Below, piece after piece: positions 1-8,399 of a stretch of 46,634 nucleotides of DNA (its first letter is position 1; each line of letters opens with the position of its first letter). The position numbers were made by a program, and so were the translations under genes. The DNA is from Herbinix sp. (GTDB lineage: Bacteria > Bacillota > Clostridia > Lachnospirales > Lachnospiraceae): contig JAQSYO010000029.1 of NCBI GenBank assembly GCA_029256105.1, forward strand, positions 1 to 46,634, given 5' to 3'. Under the pieces are notes generated by a model. That model saw only the letters and a program-made list of their open reading frames with translations, did no database searches and was not told where the DNA came from.

Positions 1-756
1 GTATTCATCTTTCACTTCCTGCTTTGTCATTCTCATATCTTTTTTAAACTTCAATCTCTGATATATCAAATCTCCAAAACCAATAACTATAAATATCATA
101 CTAATTTTTAAACCCAAATTAATTACGAGATTACCGACTAACAAGATTGCTTGTTCTAATTTCATATCATATAGTATAAAAAGCGTTTTCCATTCATTCT
201 TTAAGGTACTATAAGCAACATAACTTATAACTGCTATTTTTATCAATTCTATCAGAAGATCTATGATTTTATCTTTTGATATTATCTTCTTGAAACCATT
301 AATTGGATTAATTTTATTGAATTTAGGTCTGATTATTTTTAAGGAGATCTGCCATTTTACCTGAAAAACATTTACAACAAACGCAATAAGCATCGCTGTC
401 GCAAATATCGGAGCACAGATTACTATAATTGAAATAAGTACATCTGATAATATACTGCCTATAATTTTTATATTAAATTCTTCTCTCGAAAATTTATCAA
501 TATTATTAAAGTCCTTTATAAAAGTCTCAATAAAATTATCACCAATATACCCAGCAAATAATTTAAGTACAATGAAGAAGGTTGCTAACCCAGAAGCAGT
601 AATCAATTCCTTGCTTCGAGCAACCTGCCCTTCACCTCTTGCATCATTGAGTTTTTTAGTTGTAGCCTCTTCAGTTTTATCCCCACCTTCTGCAAAATAT
701 TGAAGGTTATAAGGAAGTCGATAGATTGCATTACAAATTAGTTCTTCCTTTATCAT
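1..756 (-). CDS. flhB: FlhB, flagellar export-gate protein (C-terminus cut by window edge)
   Basis: Type III flagellar export component that controls the switch from rod/hook to filament substrates in the inner-membrane export gate. The visible 252 residues start with the family's entry motif (LQYFAEGGDKTEEAT, then KKLNDARGEGQVARSKEL) and contain about four hydrophobic segments. The reading frame is still open at base 1, in the cytoplasmic linker (KQEVKDEY), so the autocleaved NPTH region lies outside the window. The ATG at 756 is preceded by an AAGGAC/AGG-type ribosome site and lies 23 nt after the fliR stop. It is the last visible gene of the flagellar operon; flhA would be expected next. 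Identity is certain from motif and order. Confidence 0.95.
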   Translation of the reverse strand, partial: MIKEELICNAIYRLPYNLQYFAEGGDKTEEATTKKLNDARGEGQVARSKELITASGLATFFIVLKLFAGYIGDNFIETFIKDFNNIDKFSREEFNIKIIGSILSDVLISIIVICAPIFATAMLIAFVVNVFQVKWQISLKIIRPKFNKINPINGFKKIISKDKIIDLLIELIKIAVISYVAYSTLKNEWKTLFILYDMKLEQAILLVGNLVINLGLKISMIFIVIGFGDLIYQRLKFKKDMRMTKQEVKDEY

Positions 757-779
757 ACCGATTATCCTGTCCTTCTTTA

Positions 780-1547
780 CTACTGCAAAAGCTCGATTGC
801 CGCTTTTAACATTGTTTTCATTTCATTAAATATAAAATCTGCCACAGAAGGAATTAATGTAGTAATCACAGCCAGAACAATTAAACCAACGAAAACCTTA
901 ATCTGCATACCAATAACAAACATATTCATCTGTGGTGCTATTTTAGCAAGGATGGCCAAAATCGTATTTACCACTAAAATTGCTGCAAAAACTGGTAATA
1001 CAATCCGAAAACCAATGATAAAATATTCTGTAATGAATTTCGTCATCAATTGATACATTCCAGGATTAAAATTTGCCTCGCCAATCGCGATTACCTGAAA
1101 GGAATCAATGATGGCTCGAAGGAAATAATGATGTAAGTTTGTAATAACCATCATCAGAAGGACTAAATAACCATATAAATTCGCTGTTATTGTAGTCTCA
1201 ACATTCGTAATTGGATCCAGTATATTTACCATTGAAAAACCAATCTCCATATCGATTAGTTGTCCTGAAAAAGCAATAATACTATAAGCTATATTTGCAA
1301 AAAGACCCATAATAGCTCCCGCAAGAGCCTCTTTCGCCACAAGGACTGCAAACCCAAGGACTCCAATATATTCCGGTGTATTATATGGAACCGTATAGAA
1401 AAGAATAGCTGCCATAAAGATCGATAATCCAACTTTTATACGTGTAGGCACATTTTTTAACGAAAAAAAAGGAGCCGTATAGATAAATCCGGTGATCCTC
1501 ACAAGTATTAATAAATAAAATTCAAAATTTTCAATTGTAAATGTCAT
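780..1547 (-). CDS. fliR: FliR, flagellar export-gate membrane protein
   Basis: 255-residue, very hydrophobic protein with about six predicted membrane segments, the usual length for FliR. It forms the export gate with FliP and FliQ. Family features seen are the N-terminal RITGFIYTAPFFS stretch, the GFSMVNILDP segment and the C-terminal QMNMFVIGMQIKVFVGL motif. The ATG overlaps the fliQ stop (ATGA), indicating translational coupling in the order fliP-fliQ-fliR-flhB. Confidence 0.95.
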   Translation of the reverse strand: MTFTIENFEFYLLILVRITGFIYTAPFFSLKNVPTRIKVGLSIFMAAILFYTVPYNTPEYIGVLGFAVLVAKEALAGAIMGLFANIAYSIIAFSGQLIDMEIGFSMVNILDPITNVETTITANLYGYLVLLMMVITNLHHYFLRAIIDSFQVIAIGEANFNPGMYQLMTKFITEYFIIGFRIVLPVFAAILVVNTILAILAKIAPQMNMFVIGMQIKVFVGLIVLAVITTLIPSVADFIFNEMKTMLKAAIELLQ

Positions 1548-1819
1548 ACAGCATGTATGTAATAACTAAAATTGGTGAATAACTCCACCGTAAACTCCTT
1601 CAAGGAGGTTAAAATCCAATCGCCGAATAAGATAAGTACCAAAAATACCGCAATTAATTTAGGAACAAATGTGAGGGTTTGTTCCTGGATTGAGGTAACT
1701 GTCTGTAGGATACTTACGATCAATCCGACTACCAGGGAGGTGAGCAGCATTGGTGCTGATGCTTTCAACACTAAATAAATAGCTTGTCTAGCAATATCTA
1801 TTACGATTATTTCATTCAT
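1544..1819 (-). CDS. fliQ: FliQ, flagellar export-gate small membrane protein
   Basis: 91 residues with two long hydrophobic segments and the family core GLIVSILQTVTSIQEQTLTF. The length matches FliQ (about 90). It assembles with FliP and FliR as the core of the flagellar type III export gate. It lies 16 nt downstream of fliP and overlaps fliR by 4 nt. Confidence 0.96.
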   Translation of the reverse strand: MNEIIVIDIARQAIYLVLKASAPMLLTSLVVGLIVSILQTVTSIQEQTLTFVPKLIAVFLVLILFGDWILTSLKEFTVELFTNFSYYIHAV

Positions 1820-1835
1820 TTCTATTCATCCCCCG

Positions 1836-2669
1836 TTAGTAAAAGGTCTTTACAATTTGTCCAACAATTAAACCCCAACCGTCTGCCATAATAAATAATA
1901 ATATCTTAAAAGGCATAGAAATCATTGTAGGCGGCAACATCATCATACCCATGGACATTAATGTGGATGCTACAACCATATCTATAACGATAAATGGTAT
2001 ATAAATTAAAAATCCAATGATAAATGCTTTTCTCAGCTCGCTTATGATAAAGGAAGGTATTATAACTGTGATTGGAATATCATCGACAGTATGAATGTCT
2101 GTTATCTTAGCAATATCAACAAACAATCTTAAATCCTTTGTATCCGTCTGCTCAATCATAAAAGTCCTAATCGGAGCTAACCCAGCTTTAAACGCTTCTT
2201 CTTGCGATATTGTACCTGCATTAAGTGGTTCAATTGCATTGGTATTAATCTGGCTGATTACCGGAGACATTATGAAAAATGTTAAAAACAAAGCCAATCC
2301 GACAAGAATCTGATTTGGCGGTGTAGTTTGAGTTCCCAGCGCAGATCTTACAAAATGAAGGATAATGATAATCCTTGTAAAGGATGTAACCATAATTAAA
2401 ATCGAAGGTGCTAACGAAATAACAGTAAGTACTAATAGAATTTGTAAGGTTGATGATAGGCTACCTGCATCTTCATCTGTATTTAGCGTGAATTGCAGCG
2501 GTCCCAAAGCCCCACTGAGATTGTCGCCGCTTTCTGCTGTTTTTACAGTATCTTCTACGGTTTCTGCTGATGCCTTACTGCCAGGGGAAAAGATCAATAT
2601 GCCTATCGTAATTAATACAACGATAATTGCAGGCTTCATACTTAAGCGTTTTCTACCATATGTATTCAT
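1836..2669 (-). CDS. fliP: FliP, flagellar export-gate protein with signal peptide
   Basis: Core pentamer subunit of the flagellar export gate. It has an N-terminal cleavable-looking signal (basic MNTYGRKR, hydrophobic core, then SKASA), followed by the FliP hallmarks SLAPSILIMVTSFTRI and LVGLALFLTFFIMSP, and a C-terminal half with two more membrane segments. The ATG at 2669 (277 residues) is chosen over an in-frame TTG at 2678 because an AAAGG site lies 9 nt before the ATG and directly abuts the TTG. fliO ends 12 nt upstream. Confidence 0.94.
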   Translation of the reverse strand: MNTYGRKRLSMKPAIIVVLITIGILIFSPGSKASAETVEDTVKTAESGDNLSGALGPLQFTLNTDEDAGSLSSTLQILLVLTVISLAPSILIMVTSFTRIIIILHFVRSALGTQTTPPNQILVGLALFLTFFIMSPVISQINTNAIEPLNAGTISQEEAFKAGLAPIRTFMIEQTDTKDLRLFVDIAKITDIHTVDDIPITVIIPSFIISELRKAFIIGFLIYIPFIVIDMVVASTLMSMGMMMLPPTMISMPFKILLFIMADGWGLIVGQIVKTFY

Positions 2670-2681
2670 GGATACCAACCT

Positions 2682-3128
2682 TTACTCATTATTCTTCCTT
2701 AACTTATCAAGTATTTGTTTAAAGTTTTGTTTATCACCATTCTGGATTTCCTTAATTAAGACTTCCGCTTCATCTAATTCGGTAACGTAATTAATTGTAT
2801 CTTTTCCAATTGCAATAACCACAAATTTATTACCAATCTTCACAATTTGTATCATCTTGTTCGGACTGATACGGTAGGAATCAATTACTTTAAAATTACT
2901 ATTTCTAAGTTGTCCAAGTTTGATTCCTCCAACAAACTTGGATGTAAAATATGCTGCAACAAGGATAATTATTAATAAAAAAACCAAGCCTACCAATTGC
3001 GAAATACTATCAAAACTAGACACCTTTGCTGGTAATTGGTCCCCCGGTGTTACTGACGGCGTGGGAGTTCCAAGCACCGCATTAAGATCGAATGTCTTTT
3101 GCAATATGACTATAGTTTTTCCTGTCAT
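2682..3128 (-). CDS. fliO: FliO/FliZ-type flagellar assembly membrane protein
   Basis: 148-residue protein with one clear membrane segment (LVGLVFLLIIILVAAYF) followed by the FliO cytoplasmic domain (KVIDSYRISPNKMIQIVKIGNKFVVIAIG). FliO helps FliP assemble into the export gate. It sits between cheY and fliP exactly as fliZ does in Bacillus. Starts GTG (3131) and ATG (3128) are adjacent; the ATG is given. There is a short Pro/Thr-rich periplasmic stretch before the membrane segment. Confidence 0.88.
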   Translation of the reverse strand: MTGKTIVILQKTFDLNAVLGTPTPSVTPGDQLPAKVSSFDSISQLVGLVFLLIIILVAAYFTSKFVGGIKLGQLRNSNFKVIDSYRISPNKMIQIVKIGNKFVVIAIGKDTINYVTELDEAEVLIKEIQNGDKQNFKQILDKLRKNNE

Positions 3129-3135
3129 CACTTTA

Positions 3136-3498
3136 TCAACCTACTGCTTTCTTCACTGCTTCCAATACTCGATCTGCTTGGAAAGGCTTAACAATAAAAT
3201 CCTTTGCTCCTGATTGAATGGATTCAATAACCATTGCCTGTTGTCCCATCGCAGAACACATAATAATATTAGCACTTGGATCAACCGCTTTTATTTTCTT
3301 TAACGCTTGAATTCCATCCATCTCAGGCATTGTAATATCCATCATAACTAAATCCGGCTTAGTCTCTTGATACTTATCAAAAGCCTTTAAACCATTCTCT
3401 GCTTCACCTGCAATGTTATATCCATTCTTTGTCAAAATATCCTTAATCATCATTCTCATAAACGCTGCATCGTCACAAATTAAAATACTTTTCGCCAT
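3136..3498 (-). CDS. cheY: CheY, chemotaxis response regulator
   Basis: 120-residue stand-alone receiver domain with every phosphorylation residue: acidic pair D9-D10, phospho-acceptor D54 (LVMMDITMPEMDG), S82 in the switch position and K104 (FIVKP). In Gram-positive bacteria CheY-P binds FliM and FliY to change flagellar rotation. It lies 38 nt downstream of fliY and 4 nt before fliO. No kinase or receptor gene is in this window, so the partner CheA must be encoded elsewhere or beyond flhB. Confidence 0.96.
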   Translation of the reverse strand: MAKSILICDDAAFMRMMIKDILTKNGYNIAGEAENGLKAFDKYQETKPDLVMMDITMPEMDGIQALKKIKAVDPSANIIMCSAMGQQAMVIESIQSGAKDFIVKPFQADRVLEAVKKAVG

Positions 3499-3536
3499 AA
3501 TAATTCTCCTATCGTATTGTGTTTATAATAATTTTT

Positions 3537-4745
3537 TTAATTAATCTGTCTTTGTTTCGTTATTTCAGTTACTCGAATACCGAAGGCTTCTTCCATAACC
3601 ACTACTTCACCCTTTGCAACAAATTTACCATTTACCAATACATCAATGGGTTCACCTGCCAAACGATTTAATTCTATAATAGTCCCTGGTGCAAAGTCTA
3701 GTATTTCTTTGATTGATTTACTGGTTCGACCCAGTTCTACTGTTACTTCAAGCGGTACATCCATTAATAAATCAATGTTTTCTGGTTGGACAACCCCACT
3801 CATATTTGGAGCGAAGGGAGCAAATTGTACCGGTTGCACATTAACATCCTGCATCGTTGGCATCATGTATGGCATTGCCATAGGCATACCACCTTGATTT
3901 GGATACTGCATCTGCATGTTAGCATATGGGTTATAGCCCTGCGGTTGTTGCATCTGCATTGGTATAGGCTGCGGTGCTTCCTGTGGTGCTACATTCATAG
4001 GTGTAGGTGCTTGAGCCTTCTTTGATGTATTCTCAAGCGGAGGTCTGGTCGGAATATCAGGCTCCATTGATGTTGCTTGTACAAACTGACGATATAGGTC
4101 TCTAGCAAAATCAAATGGATATAATTGCATCAATACACTGTCTACCAAATCGCCAATTTCCATATGAAAAGAAACACGCACGAAACTACCTTGTAGGAAT
4201 TCCGCGATATTTTCACCATTCATATTTTCATATAAATCTACAACAGCTGATGTTGGTGGACTGATATTTACTCTTTTCTCCAACATTGAGGAAATTGATG
4301 TTGCGGCCGAACCCATCATCTGGTTCATAGCCTCACTGATTGCACTTAAGTGTAACTCCGTTAATTCTCCATCAAAATTTGTACCATCCCCACCCATCAT
4401 TAAATCGGTGATGACTTTTACATCTTTCTCTTTCAAAATCAATATATTATTACCATCCAAACCATCTTCATAATATATTTGTATGAATACACATGGTCTA
4501 TCATAGCTGTTAACAATGTCTTTCCAAGTTGCATATTCTACAACCGGTGTGGTAATATTCACTCGCTGGTTTACTAAGGAAAACAATGTTGTCGCTGCTG
4601 TACCCATGCTGATATTCGAAATTTCACCTATCGCATCCTTCTCAGCTTCGGTTAGTTCTTGTTTTTCGGCACCGGAGTCAGAATCACCCGTATTCATGCC
4701 ATTTAATAAAGCATTTATCTCTTCTTGAGATAGCATACCATCCAT
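3537..4745 (-). CDS. fliY: FliY, flagellar switch protein with CheC-type phosphatase domain
   Basis: 402 residues. It begins with a CheY-P-docking peptide (MLSQEEINALL). Next comes a CheC-like domain with both phosphatase signatures (E41/N44 in EISNISMG, E138/N141 in SEAMNQMMGSAATS). A linker rich in Met, Gln and Pro spans about residues 245-310, and a C-terminal FliN/SpoA domain (DVPLEVTVELGRT...) follows. It forms part of the C-ring and should dephosphorylate CheY-P. Its ribosome site (GGAG) overlaps the end of fliM, 6 nt upstream. The low-complexity linker is longer and more Met/Gln-rich than I would expect. Confidence 0.95.
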   Translation of the reverse strand: MDGMLSQEEINALLNGMNTGDSDSGAEKQELTEAEKDAIGEISNISMGTAATTLFSLVNQRVNITTPVVEYATWKDIVNSYDRPCVFIQIYYEDGLDGNNILILKEKDVKVITDLMMGGDGTNFDGELTELHLSAISEAMNQMMGSAATSISSMLEKRVNISPPTSAVVDLYENMNGENIAEFLQGSFVRVSFHMEIGDLVDSVLMQLYPFDFARDLYRQFVQATSMEPDIPTRPPLENTSKKAQAPTPMNVAPQEAPQPIPMQMQQPQGYNPYANMQMQYPNQGGMPMAMPYMMPTMQDVNVQPVQFAPFAPNMSGVVQPENIDLLMDVPLEVTVELGRTSKSIKEILDFAPGTIIELNRLAGEPIDVLVNGKFVAKGEVVVMEEAFGIRVTEITKQRQIN

Positions 4746-4751
4746 AGCCTG

Positions 4752-5732
4752 TTACTCCTCTCCTCTGATAATTGATGAAATTTTTACCGCATAGGAACCT
4801 GAGGATGCACCTGGAAGAGCGGTAAATTTATGTAAGTTACCGACATAGACGGTTAATTCATCTTCTACTTTAGCATTTAGCTTGATTATATCTCCCTGCT
4901 GCATGTTTACAAAATCATTCACCGAAATAGTACTCTTTCCTAAAACTGCTCGTAATGGTACTCTAGCTTTTGCAATTGCAATTTCTATAACATCTTGATA
5001 GGATTTATCATCAATCATTTGCATTGTTGAGAACCAATATTTTGTATTCAATTTATCAATTACTTTCTCAAGGCAAACATATGGTAAACAAATATTCATC
5101 ATTCCTTCAACATTACCTATTTTTATATTCAAAGTAACGATCGATGTCATCTCGCTAGGTGAGATAATTTGTGCAAATTGAGAATTCGTCTCAATTCTCA
5201 GTAGTCTAGGTTGTACTTGAATAACATTTGCCCAGGGTTCTCGGAGTAAATTCGTACAAATATTGAATATACGTTCAATAATTGATAGCTCTATCTCAGA
5301 AAAATCTCTCATTTTCTCAAGCGGATATCCTCCGCCTCCCAACATTCTATCAACAATTGCATAACCCACATTGTCTGCCAATTCAATTATGATATTTCCC
5401 TCAAGAGGAGAAAAATCAATAATACCCAATAATACCGGGTTGGAAAGGGCGTTTGTAAACTCAGAATATTGAACTGCCTCGGAATTTATAACTTCCACTT
5501 GCACATTTTTACGAAGATATGCAGGGAGATTCGTGGAAAGCAATCTGGCATAATGTTCGAAAATAATATTCAAGGTACGTAAATGTTCCTTAGAGAATTT
5601 GGATGGTCTTGCGAAGTCATAATTCTTAACTTGTTTTTCCGACGTTTGCTTATACTCATCCGCATCCAGTTCACCACTGCTTAGTGCTGCTAGTAGATTA
5701 TCTATCTCGTTTTGGGATAGGACATCGCCCAT
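4752..5732 (-). CDS. fliM: FliM, flagellar motor switch protein
   Basis: 326 residues: N-terminal CheY-binding peptide (VLSQNEIDNLLAAL), middle domain with GGGGYPLEKMRDFSEIE, and C-terminal SpoA domain. It forms the C-ring with FliG and FliY and receives CheY-P. Two in-frame ATGs occur; 5732 is chosen because the GGGAGG ribosome site lies 8 nt before it but only 2 nt before the ATG at 5738. fliL ends 66 nt upstream. Confidence 0.96.
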   Translation of the reverse strand: MGDVLSQNEIDNLLAALSSGELDADEYKQTSEKQVKNYDFARPSKFSKEHLRTLNIIFEHYARLLSTNLPAYLRKNVQVEVINSEAVQYSEFTNALSNPVLLGIIDFSPLEGNIIIELADNVGYAIVDRMLGGGGYPLEKMRDFSEIELSIIERIFNICTNLLREPWANVIQVQPRLLRIETNSQFAQIISPSEMTSIVTLNIKIGNVEGMMNICLPYVCLEKVIDKLNTKYWFSTMQMIDDKSYQDVIEIAIAKARVPLRAVLGKSTISVNDFVNMQQGDIIKLNAKVEDELTVYVGNLHKFTALPGASSGSYAVKISSIIRGEE

Positions 5733-5798
5733 TGTCATTTCCTCCCTGGTTTGCTAGTTACATAATAACACAAAATAAGAATAAAATCATCATATTTC

Positions 5799-6305
5799 TT
5801 ACTGGAGTATTATATTTCCAAATGATACATTAATAATAAAATCAGATCTGAAATGCTCCTGAATACGTATTAAAACTTGTTCTTTAATGGTATTCTTATT
5901 ATCAATCACATCATCAATTGAATACTTGCCAAATTCCTCTGTTACAATTTCTTTAATTTCATTTTCGTTTAGCTCAATTTTTGGTTCTAGTGTAGCGGTG
6001 TCCTTATGTTTACTGTTAATTGATAATGATACGTTAAGTAGAGCATAGTGGATAGTTTCATCCGTCTTCTTTAAGTTGATTGTCAATTTATCCGTAATTT
6101 CATAAGTATTAATATCAGAAACAGCAACTTCAGCAGCTCCTACTTCCGGAGCTTCTAATTCCAAATCAATGATGGAGGCAACTTTTGCAACCAATTGTGT
6201 AGTCTTATTTGAAGTCGGAACAATAACAAAAATAAGAACAGCTAAAAGTACAGTATTAATCAACGCGATAGCCATAATGATTATGGTTAATATATTTTTC
6301 TTCAT
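5799..6305 (-). CDS. fliL: FliL, stator-associated flagellar membrane protein
   Basis: 168 residues with one N-terminal membrane anchor (ILTIIIMAIALINTVLLAVLIFVI) and a periplasm-side FliL domain (YALLNVSLSIN ... FIINVSFGNIILQ). FliL supports stator function. The ATG at 6305 follows a GGGGG-AC ribosome site; an in-frame ATG further upstream lacks one and would put extra residues before the anchor. It lies 13 nt after motB, consistent with a stator-linked role. Confidence 0.92.
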   Translation of the reverse strand: MKKNILTIIIMAIALINTVLLAVLIFVIVPTSNKTTQLVAKVASIIDLELEAPEVGAAEVAVSDINTYEITDKLTINLKKTDETIHYALLNVSLSINSKHKDTATLEPKIELNENEIKEIVTEEFGKYSIDDVIDNKNTIKEQVLIRIQEHFRSDFIINVSFGNIILQ

Positions 6306-6318
6306 TTGAAGTCCCCCT

Positions 6319-7215
6319 TTAATTGCTGCTGTATTCATTAAATATTTTCACTTCAATTCTTCTGTTCCTTGCTCTGCCTTCGGGTGTTGCGTTACTGCTG
6401 ATTGGATCATATTCGCCTCTGCCTGAATATTTTACTAATGCAGGTTCAAGACCATTATTCTCAATCAGGTATTCAGCAGCATTCAAGGCGCGCGCTGAGG
6501 ATAACCAATTATTATCCTTGTACGTTGTACTGTTCATTGGAACGTTATCTGTATGGCCTGTGATTTCAATCGTATAACCATCAAATTTCTTAAGTACATC
6601 GCCCACCTTAGATAAGATCGGTTTCGCCTTCGCTTTAATTTCTGCATTACCAGAGTCATAAAGAATAGAGCCCTTTAAGGTTAATTCAACAAATTGATAT
6701 TCTGGGTCAATGCTAAGCTCTACATAATTACCCAGATTATACTGCTCGGTTAAATCTGATACTTTGTCATACATTCCGGCAGTTTCTTCTGCCATCTTGT
6801 TCTTTATTTTCTCCATTGCTTCCTTGATATCCTCTGTATTAGCACTATTGGACCCCTGTGTATTTTCTTCAGTGTTTTTAGGATTGGTGGGATCATATTC
6901 GCCTTGATTTATACTATCGGATTGTTTACTTGGCCTGCCCATTGATGAAAAATATTCACCTAAGTCGTGCATTTGCGTCATTCCGGAAGAGATTAACTGT
7001 CCAGTTCCAATGGATGCTCCTCCTGCATCAAAAACACCAAAGGTATTTGCCATAGATACTGCAATTTCTTCAAACTTTTGTGCATCAACAGTTGACATAG
7101 AAAATAATAATACAAAGAAACATAGAAGTAGATTCATTAAATCTGCAAAGGTATTCAGCCAAGGGGCACCAGCACTGGAGGGTGCTTCCCGTTTCTTTCT
7201 AGCCAACGTCCTCAC
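6319..7215 (-). CDS. motB: MotB, flagellar stator protein
   Basis: 298 residues. One membrane segment carries the proton-binding Asp (WLNTFADLMNLLLCFF, D25 if GTG is the start). A variable Ser/Asn-rich linker follows, then an OmpA/MotB peptidoglycan-binding domain (ITGHTDNVP, LSSARALNAAEYL, GRARNRRIEV). The GTG at 7215 overlaps motA by 17 nt; an in-frame TTG nine bases downstream would give MARKKREAP, closer to typical MotB N-termini, so the start is uncertain. With MotA it forms the ion-driven stator. Confidence 0.95.
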   Translation of the reverse strand: MRTLARKKREAPSSAGAPWLNTFADLMNLLLCFFVLLFSMSTVDAQKFEEIAVSMANTFGVFDAGGASIGTGQLISSGMTQMHDLGEYFSSMGRPSKQSDSINQGEYDPTNPKNTEENTQGSNSANTEDIKEAMEKIKNKMAEETAGMYDKVSDLTEQYNLGNYVELSIDPEYQFVELTLKGSILYDSGNAEIKAKAKPILSKVGDVLKKFDGYTIEITGHTDNVPMNSTTYKDNNWLSSARALNAAEYLIENNGLEPALVKYSGRGEYDPISSNATPEGRARNRRIEVKIFNEYSSN

Positions 7216-8008
7216 CGCCTTGTTCCTTCATTGCTGCTCTACGAGACGGTGACAAGAAGGATTTTAATTTTTCTTCAATGACTCTCGGATTCTCACCTGC
7301 TTGAATGGATAGAAGGCCTTCCACCATTACCTCTTTTATCATTATTTCTTGTGCATTGTTCGATTTTAGTTTTGATACTACTGGGATACAAATCCAATTA
7401 GCTAACATGGCACCATAGAATGTAGTAATTAATGCTACCGCCATGTTCGGGCCGATGGATGAAGCATCATCCAATTTTTTCAACATATTTACAAGACCGA
7501 TTAGTGTACCAATCATACCCCAAGCTGGACCCATAGCACCAAGTGAATCCCAGAAACTTATTGTGCTAGAATGTCTGCTCTCTATACAGCTTAATTCCGT
7601 CTCTAAAATACTTCGCACCAGTTCCGGATCTGTTCCATCGACAATTAAGAGAACTCCCTTTTTAAGAAATTCATCATCAACTCCATTCGCCGCTTCCTCT
7701 AGCGCTAACAAACCTTCTTTTCTAGCAACATTAGATAAATCAATGATAGTTTGTATAGTTTCCTCTTCATTGGAAGGCAACACCTTTAAAACAAGAGTGA
7801 AACTCTTTAAATTTCCAAGAAATCCTTTTAAGCTAGGTGACATAATGAGTACACAGCATAAGGCTCCACCAAGTGTAATAAAGACAGAGGGTACATCAAC
7901 AAAGTTCATCAGTATTGAAATTCCACTTTGCCCAACCAAAATACCATAGACAACAACTACTAGACATAATATTAAGCCTACTATGGATGCTAAATCCAAA
8001 ATTTTCAC
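7199..8008 (-). CDS. motA: MotA, flagellar stator channel protein
   Basis: 269 residues with four predicted membrane segments and the MotA/TolQ/ExbB-type C-terminal region (WDSLGAMGPAWGMIGTLIGLVNML, MAVALITTFYGAMLANWI). It forms the ion channel around MotB. The gene is inside the flagellar operon between flbD and motB, unlike Bacillus subtilis where motAB is a separate locus. It lies 41 nt downstream of flbD. Confidence 0.96.
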   Translation of the reverse strand: MKILDLASIVGLILCLVVVVYGILVGQSGISILMNFVDVPSVFITLGGALCCVLIMSPSLKGFLGNLKSFTLVLKVLPSNEEETIQTIIDLSNVARKEGLLALEEAANGVDDEFLKKGVLLIVDGTDPELVRSILETELSCIESRHSSTISFWDSLGAMGPAWGMIGTLIGLVNMLKKLDDASSIGPNMAVALITTFYGAMLANWICIPVVSKLKSNNAQEIMIKEVMVEGLLSIQAGENPRVIEEKLKSFLSPSRRAAMKEQGGEDVG

Positions 8009-8049
8009 CTTCTATCCTGCATATTTAATATGAAACTAACTGCTGTTTA

Positions 8050-8241
8050 TTACAAATCTCGACTAAATACTTCTTTTTTGTATAATATTACAAGATTTTT
8101 AATCTCTTGTCTACTTTCTTTTACTATGATTTTATTCCCAGAGGTCAACGTAATCATAGTATCAGGAGACTCTTCCACTTTTTCGATTAAATCTGCATTA
8201 ATAATTATTTTTTTATCATTTAATCTGGTTACTTCTATCAT
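8050..8241 (-). CDS. flbD: FlbD/SwrD-family small flagellar protein
   Basis: 63-residue FlbD-family protein (MIEVTRLNDKKIIINADLIEKVEE, then DTMITLTSGNKIIVKES). In Bacillus subtilis the homologue SwrD (YlzI) raises motor power. Here it directly precedes motA, which fits a stator-related role (inference). The start follows a GGAGGG-type ribosome site. It is separated from flgE by 158 nt that hold a strong hairpin. Confidence 0.93.
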   Translation of the reverse strand: MIEVTRLNDKKIIINADLIEKVEESPDTMITLTSGNKIIVKESRQEIKNLVILYKKEVFSRDL

Positions 8242-8330
8242 TTATACATCCCTCCATATGCGTGTATCAGTACGCAGTAGAAAATTATGAAAAAGTTATC
8301 TAGTAACTCGCTACTATTTTAAACAGGAAA

Positions 8331-8354
8331 GGGTGGCAGCCAAAACTGCCACCC
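8331..8354 (-). promoter_or_regulatory. GC-rich hairpin between flgE and flbD
   Basis: A perfect 9-bp inverted repeat (GGGTGGCAG / CTGCCACCC) with a 6-nt loop lies 45 nt after the flgE stop and 89 nt before flbD. On the coding (minus) strand it is followed by CTTTCCTG, not a U-tract. It therefore looks more like an attenuator, RNA-stability or processing element than a full terminator. Confidence 0.75.
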
Positions 8355-8399
8355 ATCATTGCTGACATATGGCAAACCTATTCCTACATCAGCCTTGCA

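Noticed and set aside
1572..1778. Long plus-strand frames opposite flagellar genes, for example inside fliQ, flgE and fliK
   Set aside because: They are antisense shadows of conserved genes, lack ribosome sites and have no recognisable domains.
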